NCBI GenBank assembly: GCA_965261945.1
Contig: CBDHEF010000002.1
Location: 2,108,001-2,172,000, forward strand
DNA: 64,000 nucleotides
Reading direction: 5' to 3'
From: VXOI01 sp965261945
Lineage (GTDB): Bacteria; Chloroflexota; Dehalococcoidia; Lucifugimonadales; UBA3495
Every line of letters starts with the position of its first letter. Position 1 is the first letter of the stretch. The notes beneath the pieces are model-generated. The model had not been told where the DNA came from. It did no database searches and saw only the letters and a program-made list of their open reading frames with translations. The position numbers and the translations under genes are program-made. Below, in pieces: positions 23,840-32,375 of the stretch.

Positions 23840-24676
23840 ATGGTAACGAACCGAATCGATCACAAGTGGGGCATGGTGGTAGATCTGGACCGTTGTACCG
23901 GGTGCCAGGCCTGCGTCGTCGCCTGCCAGGCGGAGAATAACCTGCCCATCAATACCAAGGAGTATTTCCAGCAGCGCCGGGCCTACGAGTGGATCCGCAT
24001 CGAGCGCTACTGGGAGGGGGAGTTCCCCAACGTCAAGGCGCGGTTCATCCCCATCATGTGCCAGCACTGCGAGAACGCCCCGTGCGAGCCGGTTTGCCCG
24101 GTATACGCCACCTACCACAACGACGAGGGCATGAACGTCCAGGTCTACAACCGCTGCGTGGGCACCCGTTATTGCGCCAACAACTGCCCCTACCAGGTTC
24201 GCTTTTTCAACTGGTGGGAGCCAAAGTGGCCGGAGCGGCTGCGCAACCAGCTCAACCCCGACGTCACCATCCGCAGCCGGGGCGTCATGGAGCGTTGCTC
24301 CTTCTGCGTCCAGCGCATACGGCGCGGGGAGATTACCGTGGAGCGCCGGGGCGTGGATCCCATGACCGGGGAGCGCATTCCTGCCGGTGACCGATACCTG
24401 AATTACCAGCGCATGAAGGATGGCAACTTCCTGCCGGCCTGCGCCCAGGCCTGCCCCACAAACGCGCTCATGTTCGGTGACCAGAGCGACCCCACGGGCC
24501 CGGTTTACCAGTATTTCGAGAAGGCCAACGAGCAGTACGACAAGGTCCACCACGGCGAATACATTGACGAGTCCAAGACCCGGGTCTACCGGCTCCTGGA
24601 AGAAATGGGCACCAAGCCCAACGTAATCTACCTGAAGAAGGTCGACAAGTACCCAATAGGCGGCGAGGCTCACTAG
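23840..24676 (+). CDS. actB2: ACIII subunit ActB2, iron-sulfur protein
   Basis: 278 residues from ATG 23840. Ferredoxin-type cysteine motifs occur in four groups: CTGCQACVVAC (about residue 17-27), CQHCENAPCEPVCP (about 74-87), CVGTRYCANNCPYQVRFFNWW (about 109-122) and CSFCVQRI with a later CAQACPTNAL. This is the four-cluster NrfC/DmsB/ActB C-terminal pattern. No signal peptide is present, so export probably occurs as a complex with the twin-arginine partner ActB1. In many ACIII operons this domain is fused to the preceding one; the split form is reported for several Chloroflexota. The clusters pass electrons from the quinol site to ActA and ActE. Confidence 0.92.
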   Translation: MVTNRIDHKWGMVVDLDRCTGCQACVVACQAENNLPINTKEYFQQRRAYEWIRIERYWEGEFPNVKARFIPIMCQHCENAPCEPVCPVYATYHNDEGMNVQVYNRCVGTRYCANNCPYQVRFFNWWEPKWPERLRNQLNPDVTIRSRGVMERCSFCVQRIRRGEITVERRGVDPMTGERIPAGDRYLNYQRMKDGNFLPACAQACPTNALMFGDQSDPTGPVYQYFEKANEQYDKVHHGEYIDESKTRVYRLLEEMGTKPNVIYLKKVDKYPIGGEAH

Positions 24677-24693
24677 GGATAATTAAACCCAAA

Positions 24694-24741
24694 GACGCAA
24701 TGACGCGAAGAAAATAACGATAACCCTTGCGTCATTGCGCC
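24694..24741 (+). repeat. Intercistronic inverted repeat
   Basis: CGCAATGACGCGAA near 24695-24709 is complementary, with one bulge, to TTGCGTCATTGCG at 24727-24739, around an A-rich loop. A further CATTGCGTCAT follows. It fills the 86-base gap between actB2 and the next gene and may act on mRNA stability. Confidence 0.65.
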
Positions 24742-24762
24742 ATTGCGTCATAAAGAGCAAGT

Positions 24763-26217
24763 ATGGCAGCCAGCGAAAGCGAACATATCCATCAAGGCGC
24801 AGCCCACGGCGCAGCTTCCGGGGGGCACTACCCGGGAATGTGGGTTTTCCCAAATCCCCGGGTGATGACCCGCGACATGGCGGAGAAGATTTCCGCCATG
24901 CCCAGGTTGTTCGCCCTCGGGCTGCTCTTCAGCTTCGCCCTGCTGGTGCTGGGCGTGGTGGGATTCGTGGCCCGAGTCGCGGCCGACGGTTTCGATGACC
25001 GTGGACCGTGGGGCTATTACATGGCTACCTTTTCCTTTGTCTTTATGGTCACCAGCGCCGCTCCGGTGGCGGCGGTGGCCTTCCGCTTCACCAAGAGCCA
25101 CTGGCGCCGGCCCCTGTCCAGGGTATCCGAGCTGTTCGCCGTTGTGGGAATTTTCAACATCATCACCTTTATACCGATGATGTTGATTCTGCCGCCCATC
25201 GCCAACCCCAACCCCGGGCACGGGCATGACCTGGATATTCGCCGCACCATCTGGTTCGAGGGGCCGATCGGCGCGCCCCATGCCTGGGATCTGGCCGGCG
25301 TCATCGCCTTGGCAGTAACGTCGCTGTTCATCCTGTGGCTGTCGGCAGTGCCGGACATGGCCGAGACCCGCCACACCGCCGGCGGATTCCGGGGCTGGCT
25401 CTACCGCACTCTATCGGGACACTGGTACGGCACCAAGCGGCAGTGGAACGCGCAGAAGGCCGGGCTGGCCATGCTGGGCGCCTTCTACTTCATGATTCTG
25501 ATTTTCGTGCAATTCATCATCAGCTCCGACTACGCCCAGAGCATGATTCCGGGGTGGAAGGACTCCATTTTCCCGGTGTTCTACAGCCTCACCGGATTCC
25601 AGGTGGCTTTGGGAACCTGCCTCATCATCCTGTACGTAATGCGGCGGTGGGGCGGCTACCATGAGTACTACGGCAAGGCGGTGTTCTGGTCGGCCAGCAA
25701 AGTGCTGCTGGGCCTGACTCTGCTGTGGGCCTACCACCTGTTCGCTTTCTTCATCACCTATTGGTACGGGCGGCTGGCGGTGGAGCAGAACATCATCAAG
25801 TACCTGTTCGCCCAGTCCTACGGCGGGGTGTTCGTGGCCAATCTGGTTTTGAGCTTCGCCATCCCGTTCCTGATCCTGCTGTGGAACCCGGTTCGCCGCA
25901 GCGCCTGGGGGCCACCCCTGGCCGGGCTGTCGGCGGCGGCGGGCGCGCTGATGTTCAGCGTCCGGGTGTTCGTCGGCGGGGCCAACTCCGGCAACATTTA
26001 CGCGGCCTTCCTGGATCATGTTCCGGCGGCGGTCTACCCCGACATCTGGGACATCTTCATGGTCGCCGGCGGCATCGGCGGCGCGGCCTTCGTATACTTG
26101 GTCGCGACCAAAATTCTGCCGTCGCTATCGGTCTGGGAAGTCAAGGAAGGAGCGCTGTACCAGAAAATGTCCCGCTTCATCCGCGGCGAATACCTGGTGC
26201 TGGGCAAACCTGAGTAA
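24763..26217 (+). CDS. actF: ACIII membrane subunit of the NrfD family (ActF-like)
   Basis: 484 residues from ATG 24763. A hydrophilic His/Gly-rich N-terminus is followed by about ten membrane helices, starting LFALGLLFSFALLVLGVVGFVA. The helix WGYYMATFSFVFMVTSAAPVAAVAF and the loop FRFTKSHWRRPLSRVSELFAVVGIF resemble the NrfD quinol-site region (compare AEWRRPATRAAEILTVF in the next gene). ACIII contains two homologous NrfD-type subunits, ActC and ActF. The next gene is the closer match to ActC, so this one is assigned ActF by elimination. In other lineages actF stands after actE; here the two NrfD genes are adjacent. Confidence 0.8.
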   Translation: MAASESEHIHQGAAHGAASGGHYPGMWVFPNPRVMTRDMAEKISAMPRLFALGLLFSFALLVLGVVGFVARVAADGFDDRGPWGYYMATFSFVFMVTSAAPVAAVAFRFTKSHWRRPLSRVSELFAVVGIFNIITFIPMMLILPPIANPNPGHGHDLDIRRTIWFEGPIGAPHAWDLAGVIALAVTSLFILWLSAVPDMAETRHTAGGFRGWLYRTLSGHWYGTKRQWNAQKAGLAMLGAFYFMILIFVQFIISSDYAQSMIPGWKDSIFPVFYSLTGFQVALGTCLIILYVMRRWGGYHEYYGKAVFWSASKVLLGLTLLWAYHLFAFFITYWYGRLAVEQNIIKYLFAQSYGGVFVANLVLSFAIPFLILLWNPVRRSAWGPPLAGLSAAAGALMFSVRVFVGGANSGNIYAAFLDHVPAAVYPDIWDIFMVAGGIGGAAFVYLVATKILPSLSVWEVKEGALYQKMSRFIRGEYLVLGKPE

Positions 26218-26225
26218 TAATTAAG

Positions 26226-26287
26226 CATGGATGCACAGGATTAACAGGATAATCCGAGCGCCTGTCCCATAATCCTGTATATCCATG
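26226..26287. repeat. CATGGATGCACAGG-type intergenic repeat, copy 1
   Basis: CATGGATGCACAGGAT...ATCCTGTATATCCATG forms an imperfect inverted repeat of about 62 bases between actF and actC. The related copy at 27742-27811 is in the next gap. Confidence 0.75.
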
Positions 26288-26322
26288 TTAAACCCTGGTC
26301 AACCTGGTCAATAGGTAGAGAG

Positions 26323-27720
26323 ATGCAAGAAGGCAGGACACCCATACCCTACCGGCAGATAAACCGCGAGTTGCTGGGGTCTATTCTGCACTCGCCCAAG
26401 TGGTTCCCGATTACCGTGACCATCTTGGGGCTGATTGTGTTGGTAGGGTTCGGCGCGGCAGGTCTGCTGGTCAATAAGGGGTTTGGAGTTACAGGCCTGA
26501 ACCGCCCGGTGATGTGGGGCTTCTTCATCACCAACTTCGTCTTCTGGATCGGCATTAGCCATGCCGGGGTGATGCTCTCGGCCATCCTGCGCCTGTCCAA
26601 GGCCGAATGGCGCCGCCCGGCCACCAGGGCCGCCGAGATTTTGACCGTCTTCTCCCTGATGACGGCAATGATGATGCCCCTGATTCACACCGGGCGTCCC
26701 TGGCGCACGATTTATTGGATTTACACCATACCCTTCGCGCCTTACGACTACGCCCGGGGCATCTGGCCCAACGTGCGGTCTCCCCTGGTCTGGGACCCCA
26801 GCGCGGTCTACACCTACCTGACTTCCAGCATACTGTTTGTGCTGGTGGCCCTGATACCCGACTTCGCCGTGCTGCGCGACCGCACGACGGGCATGACCCA
26901 CCGCATTTACACCATCATGGCCATGGGCTGGCGCGGCAACCCCCGTCAGTGGAAGCTGCAAATCATCGCGGGTGTGCTGCTGTCGGCGCTGATTCTGCCG
27001 GTGTTCGTGTCGGTGCACTCGATAGTGTCCTGGGACTTCGGCATGGCAGTGGCGGTGAAGACCTGGCACTCCACCATTTTCGCCCCCTATTTCGTGGTGG
27101 GCGCGGTACACTCCGGCGTGTCCGCCGTGGCCTTCGTGATGATAATTCTGCGCTACATCTACGGATGGCAGAACTACATTCGCCACGAACACATCGACGC
27201 CCTGGGGCGGTTGCTCATTGTGGTGGCCACCGGCTGGTTCTACTTCTTCGTGATGGAAATTCTCTTCGGCTTCTACGGACGGGAGGCCGACGAACTGGCA
27301 GTGCGCGAGCTTCAGTTCATGCAGAACCCGTGGAACATCTGGATGATGGTGTTCGTGTTCACCACCTACTTCCTGCCAGTGGCCCTGTGGCTGCCCCGGG
27401 CGTTCCGGCGGAACCTGTGGATAATGTCAACGGCCTGTATCTCGGTCAACATCGGGATGTGGCTGGAGCGATTCATAATCATCGTTCCTGGCCTCCAGAA
27501 CAAGCAGGTGTTCACTTTTACCTGGTACTCCGTCTATGCACCCACTGCGGTGGAGTGGACCATCATCGGGGCCACCTTCGCGCTGGTTTCCATGCTGATG
27601 CTGCTCATCGCCCGCGTGGCGCCGCTGATACCCTTGTACGACATCAAGGAGGCCGAAATCCTCCGCACCGAGATCAAAATAGGCCGGGTGACCATCCCGG
27701 CGGTCTACCGCGAAGAATGA
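26323..27720 (+). CDS. actC: ACIII membrane subunit ActC (NrfD family)
   Basis: 465 residues from ATG 26323. About ten membrane helices. The signature GLNRPVMWGFFITNFVFWIGISHAG, MLSAILRLSKAEWRRPATRAAE is that of ActC/NrfD proteins, whose histidine and basic residues line the quinol-binding region. Further matches are LIHTGRPWRTIYW, SFVHSIVSWDF-like VSVHSIVSWDFGMAV and WHSTIFAPYFVVGAVHSG. It lies in the cytoplasmic membrane, binds menaquinol and possibly contributes to proton translocation. The C-terminal LYDIKEAEILRTEIKIGR is cytosolic. It follows the ActF-like gene at 106 bases and precedes actD at 116 bases; both gaps hold the same repeat type. Confidence 0.92.
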   Translation: MQEGRTPIPYRQINRELLGSILHSPKWFPITVTILGLIVLVGFGAAGLLVNKGFGVTGLNRPVMWGFFITNFVFWIGISHAGVMLSAILRLSKAEWRRPATRAAEILTVFSLMTAMMMPLIHTGRPWRTIYWIYTIPFAPYDYARGIWPNVRSPLVWDPSAVYTYLTSSILFVLVALIPDFAVLRDRTTGMTHRIYTIMAMGWRGNPRQWKLQIIAGVLLSALILPVFVSVHSIVSWDFGMAVAVKTWHSTIFAPYFVVGAVHSGVSAVAFVMIILRYIYGWQNYIRHEHIDALGRLLIVVATGWFYFFVMEILFGFYGREADELAVRELQFMQNPWNIWMMVFVFTTYFLPVALWLPRAFRRNLWIMSTACISVNIGMWLERFIIIVPGLQNKQVFTFTWYSVYAPTAVEWTIIGATFALVSMLMLLIARVAPLIPLYDIKEAEILRTEIKIGRVTIPAVYREE

Positions 27721-27741
27721 GTCAACAACACTGAGATACAA

Positions 27742-27811
27742 CATGGATGCACAGGACGGAAGGATGAACCGCGAGCCGGTCCCGAAATCCTGTATATTCC
27801 GCAAATCCATG
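27742..27811. repeat. CATGGATGCACAGG-type intergenic repeat, copy 2
   Basis: ACATGGATGCACAGGA...ATCCTGTATATTCCG..AATCCATG, about 70 bases, lies between actC and actD. The outer arms match copy 1; the middle differs. Confidence 0.75.
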
Positions 27812-27836
27812 GAAAACCCGACAGAGGGAACGGAAC

Positions 27837-28346
27837 ATGGCTAAACGACCGATACTGGGGCTGTTTGAAGACGCGGAGTACGCGGCTGAGGCGGGCGACG
27901 CCCTGCAACAGGCTGGCGTGTCTCCCAACGACTACGACTTCCTGACCGACACCCCCTACCCGGAGGGAGCCTTCGGGGAGCGGCACGAGGGGCACCGGCT
28001 GTACATTTTCCCCCTGTGCGGCGCACTGGTGGGGCTGACTATTGGCATACTGCTGACCTCGATGACGCAGATGGCATATCCGCTGGTGCAGGCGGGCAAG
28101 CCCATCCTGTCGTTGCCGCCGATGGCGGTGGTGACCTATGAAAGCACCATGCTGACGGCCATCATCTTTACCATCATAGGCATCATCTTCGAGTCCCGGC
28201 TGCCCAGCTTCAAGCAGGGCCTCTACGACACCCGCATCACCGAGGGCTACATCGGCGTGCTGGTCAACGTCGAGGAGGATCAGCACACCCAGGTGTCCAC
28301 CCTCTTCACCCAGGCGGGCGCCGTAGACGTGGTACGCGAGAATTAA
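27837..28346 (+). CDS. actD: ACIII subunit ActD (DUF3341)
   Basis: 169 residues from ATG 27837. The N-terminal ferredoxin-like part begins PILGLFEDAEYAAEAGDALQQAGV and YDFLTDTPYPEG, the usual DUF3341 opening in which a P-Y/F-P segment ends the first domain. Two membrane helices follow: LYIFPLCGALVGLTIGILLTSM (about 56-77) and TYESTMLTAIIFTIIGIIF (about 101-119). A C-terminal soluble part (GYIGVLVNVEEDQHTQVSTLFTQAGAVDV) completes the family pattern. It is a structural subunit of alternative complex III that connects the membrane arm; no cofactor is expected. Confidence 0.92.
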   Translation: MAKRPILGLFEDAEYAAEAGDALQQAGVSPNDYDFLTDTPYPEGAFGERHEGHRLYIFPLCGALVGLTIGILLTSMTQMAYPLVQAGKPILSLPPMAVVTYESTMLTAIIFTIIGIIFESRLPSFKQGLYDTRITEGYIGVLVNVEEDQHTQVSTLFTQAGAVDVVREN

Positions 28347-28493
28347 AGGCCGGCCTGCTGGCAGACTCAGGCCGTGAATACCGGAATGACGTTCCAGATG
28401 TTGAACGGGTTCAAGAACACGCCGCGCAGACCGTTGGGAAACCCCCGGCATTCGTCGGGGCAAAAGCCCCGCTCCATCCTCAAGAGGGTTGGA

Positions 28494-29021
28494 GTGCGGG
28501 TTCATTCCACACGGCTGTTGGTTGCCGGATTGGTCATGGTTGCCGCCCTGGCTTTGGCGGGCTGTACCTCCGGCAGCTACCCCGTGGACATTTTCTACGA
28601 GCAGCACTATCAGCAGTCCTACAAGTCCCACGAACCGCCGCGCCTGTACGGTGTCGCTGGCGCCGTGGCCTGGTATCCCGCGCCGCGCAACACCACCAAT
28701 GACTCGGCCGCCCACCTGTTCGAGGTCAATTGCCAGATGTGCCACGGCGCCGACGGCAAGGACAGCGGCCCCGTGCTGCAACAGCTGACCCGCAGCCCTG
28801 CCGATGGCGGCTACGGCTACCAGTACAACATTTTCGACCCGGACAGCGGGGAACCCAGGCCGCCCGACCTGACGGCGCTGGATCCCAATGTCATCGAGGG
28901 CTACCTGAGGTCCAACGTCCGGCCCTTCGGCCCCAACTCGGTGATGCCGCCCTTCGGCAAATTGCTCAGCGCGGAGGAGCGCCGGGACATCGCAGAATAC
29001 ATCGGAGCTGCACTCCAGTAA
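28494..29021 (+). CDS. actE: ACIII subunit ActE, mono-haem cytochrome c lipoprotein
   Basis: 175 residues if started at GTG 28494, which has AGAGGG upstream and gives a clean lipoprotein signal (RVHSTRLLVAGLVMVAALALAGC). The in-frame GTG at 28374 would add 40 residues of repeat-derived sequence. After the lipid-anchored cysteine comes YPVDIFYEQHYQQSYKSHEPPRLYG, typical of ActE. The single haem site is CQMCHGADGKDSGPV, with a distal methionine probably in SVMPPFGKLLSAEERRDIAEYI. It is exported and membrane-anchored, and probably passes electrons from ActA to a soluble carrier or oxidase. The oxidase genes are not in the window. Confidence 0.88.
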   Translation: MRVHSTRLLVAGLVMVAALALAGCTSGSYPVDIFYEQHYQQSYKSHEPPRLYGVAGAVAWYPAPRNTTNDSAAHLFEVNCQMCHGADGKDSGPVLQQLTRSPADGGYGYQYNIFDPDSGEPRPPDLTALDPNVIEGYLRSNVRPFGPNSVMPPFGKLLSAEERRDIAEYIGAALQ

Positions 29022-29070
29022 CCAGCTCTGCCTTAACCACACACAGAGCATAGAGGGCACGGAGAACGGT

Positions 29071-29781
29071 ATGAGGAAATCTCTGCGCATTCTGTGCTCT
29101 TTTTTGTTGGCCCTTCTGTTCATCGTCCCGGTGGCGAATGCCCAGACGCCTCCCGGCGACTCCTCTCTGAGTGAAACGCTGGAACAAGAGGCGCAGAATA
29201 TAGACCGGATGTTAATGTGCCCCATCTGCCCCGCCGAGACCATCGACCAGGCCCAGGTGGAAATCTCTTTCCAGATGCGGGCCGTAGTAAGGGAGATGCT
29301 GGCTGAAGGCAGGACCCGCGAGGAAATTCTGGACTATTTCGCTGACCGTTACGGCCCCGACATCCTGGCAGCGCCGCCCAAGTCGGGCGTGAACCTGCTG
29401 GCCTGGATACTGCCCATCGTGGGCGTGGCAGCCGGGTTGGGCGGCGTATTCCTGGTGATTCGCGCCATGACCGGAAGGGGAAACGTCCCCTCGCCTTCAG
29501 GCAGAAGCCCTTCGGCTCCGCTCAACGCAGGAACCGGGAGGGGAGGTTCTCCCAGCCCGGTTGCCGCAGCGATGGCGGAATCGGCGACCGCGCCGCCGGA
29601 AGGCGACCCGGAACTCGCCCCCTACCTGGAGATTGCCGACCGGCTGCTGGCCTCCCGGCGCGGTATGCGCCCTGCGTTTGAAGAACGCCCCCACCCACCC
29701 ACCCCTGCATCCCCCCCGGAGGGAGGGAGTTATGCTTCGGGGGAGGGAATTTCAACAACGGAGACGGGCGCCAATGGGTGA
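29071..29781 (+). CDS. ccmH: Cytochrome c maturation protein CcmH
   Basis: 236 residues from ATG 29071 (GGAG upstream). A signal peptide (ILCSFLLALLFIVPVANAQ) is followed by the CcmH/CycL domain with the thiol motif LMCPICPAETIDQAQ. The usual LRCxxCxxxSIxxS becomes MCPICPAETIDQA. Then come the conserved MRAVVREMLAEGRTREEILDYFADRYGPDIL and a membrane helix (LLAWILPIVGVAAGLGGVFLVI). CcmH reduces apocytochrome thiols for haem attachment with CcmF. Unlike short CcmH proteins it has a C-terminal extension of about 95 residues. Parts of that extension are Pro/Ser/Gly-rich and repeat-derived (29485-29560 and 29690-29750), on either side of an acidic helix ELAPYLEIADRLLASR. Its end overlaps ccmF by eight bases. 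Confidence 0.88.
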   Translation: MRKSLRILCSFLLALLFIVPVANAQTPPGDSSLSETLEQEAQNIDRMLMCPICPAETIDQAQVEISFQMRAVVREMLAEGRTREEILDYFADRYGPDILAAPPKSGVNLLAWILPIVGVAAGLGGVFLVIRAMTGRGNVPSPSGRSPSAPLNAGTGRGGSPSPVAAAMAESATAPPEGDPELAPYLEIADRLLASRRGMRPAFEERPHPPTPASPPEGGSYASGEGISTTETGANG

Positions 29782-31777
29782 CCTCGGCGCAATCAGCCTT
29801 TGGCTCGCCCTGGCCCTCGCCGCTTATTCCAGCGTCGGCTCGGTGGCGGGGAAGCTGCGTGGCTCGGTGGCCTTGGTAGACAGCGCACAGGCCGCGATGT
29901 ACGCCACCGTGGTCGTGCTTTTCGTCGCCACGATGAGCTTGGTGGTCTCCTTCATCGGGCGCGACTTCGAGATTGCCTACGTGGCCCGGCACAGCGATCT
30001 GGCCATGCCTGACCGCTTCACCTGGGTCGCCTTCTACGCCGGCAACGAGGGGTCGCTGCTCTACATCGCCATGGTGCTGTCGGCAATGACGGCGATTGCG
30101 GTATGGCGCGCACCCGAGCAGGTGCGCGACGCCCTGCCCTACACTACCGCCGTGCTGATGCTGGTGCTGACCTTCTTCGTAGTCGTGATGGCCGTGATGG
30201 CCAACCCCTTCGACAAGCTGCCCTTCGTGCCGGTTGACGGCGAGGGTATCAACCCGCTGCTGACCCACTTCGGGATGTTCTTCCATCCGCCGGCGCTGAT
30301 GGCGGGGCTGGTGGGCATCAGCATACCCTTCTCCTTCGCCCTGGGGGCGCTGCTGGCCCGCAAAACCGGCGACGAGTGGGTGGACCCCGGTCGCGTCTGG
30401 GGCATCATCACCTGGGCGCTGCTGGCCGGGGGGCTATTGCTGGGTTCCTGGTGGGCTTACACCATCCTCGGCTGGGGCGGCTACTGGTTCTGGGACCCGG
30501 TGGAAAACGCCGCCTTCATGCCCTGGCTGGCCCTGACCGCATTCATCCACTCCATCATGGTGCAGAAGCGGCGGGGTATGTTCCGAATGTGGAACATCGC
30601 ATTGGTCAACGTCGCCTTCGGGCTGGCCCTCTACGGGATGTTCATGAACCGGGGAGGGTCGGTCCCGTCGGTGCACTCCTTCGGGGCCTCCACGCTGGGA
30701 TGGGTGTTCCTGCTGTTCCTGGCGGTCGGGGTGATTGTTCCTTTCGTCATTTTCTTCTGGCGCTATCCGTTGCTGAAGAGCGCGCAGAACCTGGACTCGA
30801 TGCTCTCCCGCGAGGCCGCCTTCCTGGTCAACAACCTGCTGCTGCTGGCCATTGCCTTCGTTACGCTGTGGGGCACGGTCTACCCCCTCATCTCGCGGCT
30901 GATCAGCGGAGAGGAGATAACCGTGGCCCGGCCCTTCTATGACCAGGTAAACGGCCCGTTGATGCTGGGGCTGGTGTTCCTCATGGGCGTGGGGCCGATG
31001 CTCCCCTGGCGCCGGGCCAACTGGGCCAGCGTCCGCCGCGCCCTGATAATACCGGCCGGCGTCGCAGCGGTTGTTGTCGTATTCTTGATAATTCCCTCTC
31101 CCCCCGGGGGAGGGTTAGGGTGGGGGCGTCCCTACGCCCTGGCCGCGTTTGGGCTGGCCGCATTCGTGGCCACCGGCATCGTGATGGAGTGGTATCGTGG
31201 CGCCCGCGCCCGTCATCGCAACTCGCAGGAAAACTATGCCGCCGCCTTCCTGCACCTCATCTGGGCCAACCGGCCCCGCTATGGCGGCTACATCGTTCAC
31301 CTGTCGGTGCTGATGGTGGTGCTGGGCATCGTCGGCACATCCTTCTTCAGCGCTCAGAAGGATGTGGTGCTGTCACCGGGCGAAACCGCCAGCATCGAGA
31401 ACTACGAAATCCGGTATCTCGGCACCACGCAGGTTCCCTTCGGCAACCGCGTCGAGTTCATCTCCTCGGTAGAGGTCTACCGCGACGGGGAGTTGCTGGA
31501 CACCCTCAGCCCCAATCGGGCGTTCTATCCCAGTTTCAACATGGCCTCCACCCGCGCCGCCATCCGCTCGTCGCCGGTGGAGGACTTCTATGTGGTGCCC
31601 AGCGAGAACCTGCCCGACGGCGACGTGGGCTTCCGTATCCTGGTCAACCCGCTGATCTGGTGGATGTGGGTGGCCGGGCCGGTGATGGTGCTGGGAACCA
31701 TCGTCGCCCTGTGGCCCGAGCCCTCCCGCGTTCCCGTCCGTGCGCCAGCCCGGGCGCCGGCGGCCACCGCCGCCTGA
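29774..31777 (+). CDS. ccmF: Haem lyase CcmF
   Basis: 667 residues from ATG 29774, overlapping ccmH. The tryptophan-rich haem-handling motif is complete (SWWAYTILGWGGYWFWDPVE, NAAFMPWLALTAFIHS), at about residues 228-265. Other conserved parts are FYAGNEGSLLYIAMV, HFGMFFHPPALMAGLVG and VNNLLLLAIAFVTLWGTVYPL. About 15 helices and a C-terminal periplasmic domain (SFFSAQKDVVLSPGE, GETASIENYEIRYLG) are visible. CcmF with CcmH joins haem to CxxCH sites, here presumably of ActA and ActE. Residues 440-453 (IPSPPGGGLGWGRP) are encoded by an in-frame copy of the dispersed palindromic repeat in a poorly conserved inter-helix region. ccmA, B, C and E are not in the window. Confidence 0.93.
   Translation: MGDLGAISLWLALALAAYSSVGSVAGKLRGSVALVDSAQAAMYATVVVLFVATMSLVVSFIGRDFEIAYVARHSDLAMPDRFTWVAFYAGNEGSLLYIAMVLSAMTAIAVWRAPEQVRDALPYTTAVLMLVLTFFVVVMAVMANPFDKLPFVPVDGEGINPLLTHFGMFFHPPALMAGLVGISIPFSFALGALLARKTGDEWVDPGRVWGIITWALLAGGLLLGSWWAYTILGWGGYWFWDPVENAAFMPWLALTAFIHSIMVQKRRGMFRMWNIALVNVAFGLALYGMFMNRGGSVPSVHSFGASTLGWVFLLFLAVGVIVPFVIFFWRYPLLKSAQNLDSMLSREAAFLVNNLLLLAIAFVTLWGTVYPLISRLISGEEITVARPFYDQVNGPLMLGLVFLMGVGPMLPWRRANWASVRRALIIPAGVAAVVVVFLIIPSPPGGGLGWGRPYALAAFGLAAFVATGIVMEWYRGARARHRNSQENYAAAFLHLIWANRPRYGGYIVHLSVLMVVLGIVGTSFFSAQKDVVLSPGETASIENYEIRYLGTTQVPFGNRVEFISSVEVYRDGELLDTLSPNRAFYPSFNMASTRAAIRSSPVEDFYVVPSENLPDGDVGFRILVNPLIWWMWVAGPVMVLGTIVALWPEPSRVPVRAPARAPAATAA
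31090..31132 (+). repeat. Palindromic repeat inserted in frame in ccmF
   Basis: The 41-43 bases at 31090-31132 match the intergenic unit at 48096-48137 almost base for base (TTCCCTCTCCC, then CCGGGGGAGGGTTAGGG, then GGGGCGTCCC). They replace or extend a loop of CcmF without breaking the frame. Confidence 0.85.
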
Positions 31778-31834
31778 TGCGCTTTTTCCCTTGCGCTGCA
31801 TACAGGAATTTCCGGTTCCTGATAAACTGAACCT

Positions 31835-32350
31835 ATGGACGGGCAAACGATATTCGCCATTCTCGTCGGCGCCGCGCTGGCCTGCTTCAGCCTGGTGATG
31901 GTTGGCTATGCCTTCTTTCGAGGCGACTCCCACGGCGATGAGACGGCAGCGCCGCTCCAGCCCGCCGTCGGCGTCGGCGTAGGGATGGGCGCCATCTATG
32001 ACTCCATAGACACACTGGAGCTGGACTACCAGTTGGGCAATGTTCCCGAGGACCAGTACCGCGATCAGTTGCAGGGCTACCGGCTACAGGCGGCAGAGGC
32101 GGTAAAGTCGCTGCTGGAGGGCGGCGACGCGCCCCCGGAGCTGCTGCTGGAACAGGAAGTGCTGGCCGCCCGCTCATCACTGGCGCACAGCGGTGCGCCC
32201 CTGCATACTCCGATCGAGCCTGTCGAGAGTCCCGGCCCTGTTGAGGAATGGACGGCTTGCCGGCAGTGCGACGCTCCCATCCCTCCTGGCGACACTCCCT
32301 GCCCCCATTGCGGCGCGGCGACATCCCCTCCCCCTCTGAGAGAGGGTTAG
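31835..32350 (+). CDS. CcmI-like membrane protein with C-terminal zinc ribbon
   Basis: 171 residues from ATG 31835. A single N-terminal helix (IFAILVGAALACFSLVMVGYAFF) is followed by a helical segment YDSIDTLELDYQLGNVPEDQYRDQLQGYRLQAAEAVKSLL, which resembles the N-terminal part of CcmI-type proteins found after ccmF in Chloroflexota. A zinc ribbon (CRQCDAPIPPGDTPCPHCGAA) ends the protein. The last residues (SPPPLREG) and the stop codon come from a palindromic repeat unit that continues into the start region of the next gene. Probably a membrane accessory factor of cytochrome c assembly; context is the main evidence. Confidence 0.7.
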   Translation: MDGQTIFAILVGAALACFSLVMVGYAFFRGDSHGDETAAPLQPAVGVGVGMGAIYDSIDTLELDYQLGNVPEDQYRDQLQGYRLQAAEAVKSLLEGGDAPPELLLEQEVLAARSSLAHSGAPLHTPIEPVESPGPVEEWTACRQCDAPIPPGDTPCPHCGAATSPPPLREG

Positions 32351-32375
32351 GGTTTGGGCGGCCCTCCGTTGGAGA
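32323..32375 (+). repeat. Palindromic repeat spanning a stop and the next start
   Basis: ATCCCCTCCCCCTCTGAGAGAGGGTTAGGGTTTGGGCGGCCC, described by its arms CCCCTCT and AGAGGG followed by TTAGGG. It encodes the C-terminus and TAG stop of the preceding gene, and the candidate TTG start codons of the next gene lie in its right part. Confidence 0.7.
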
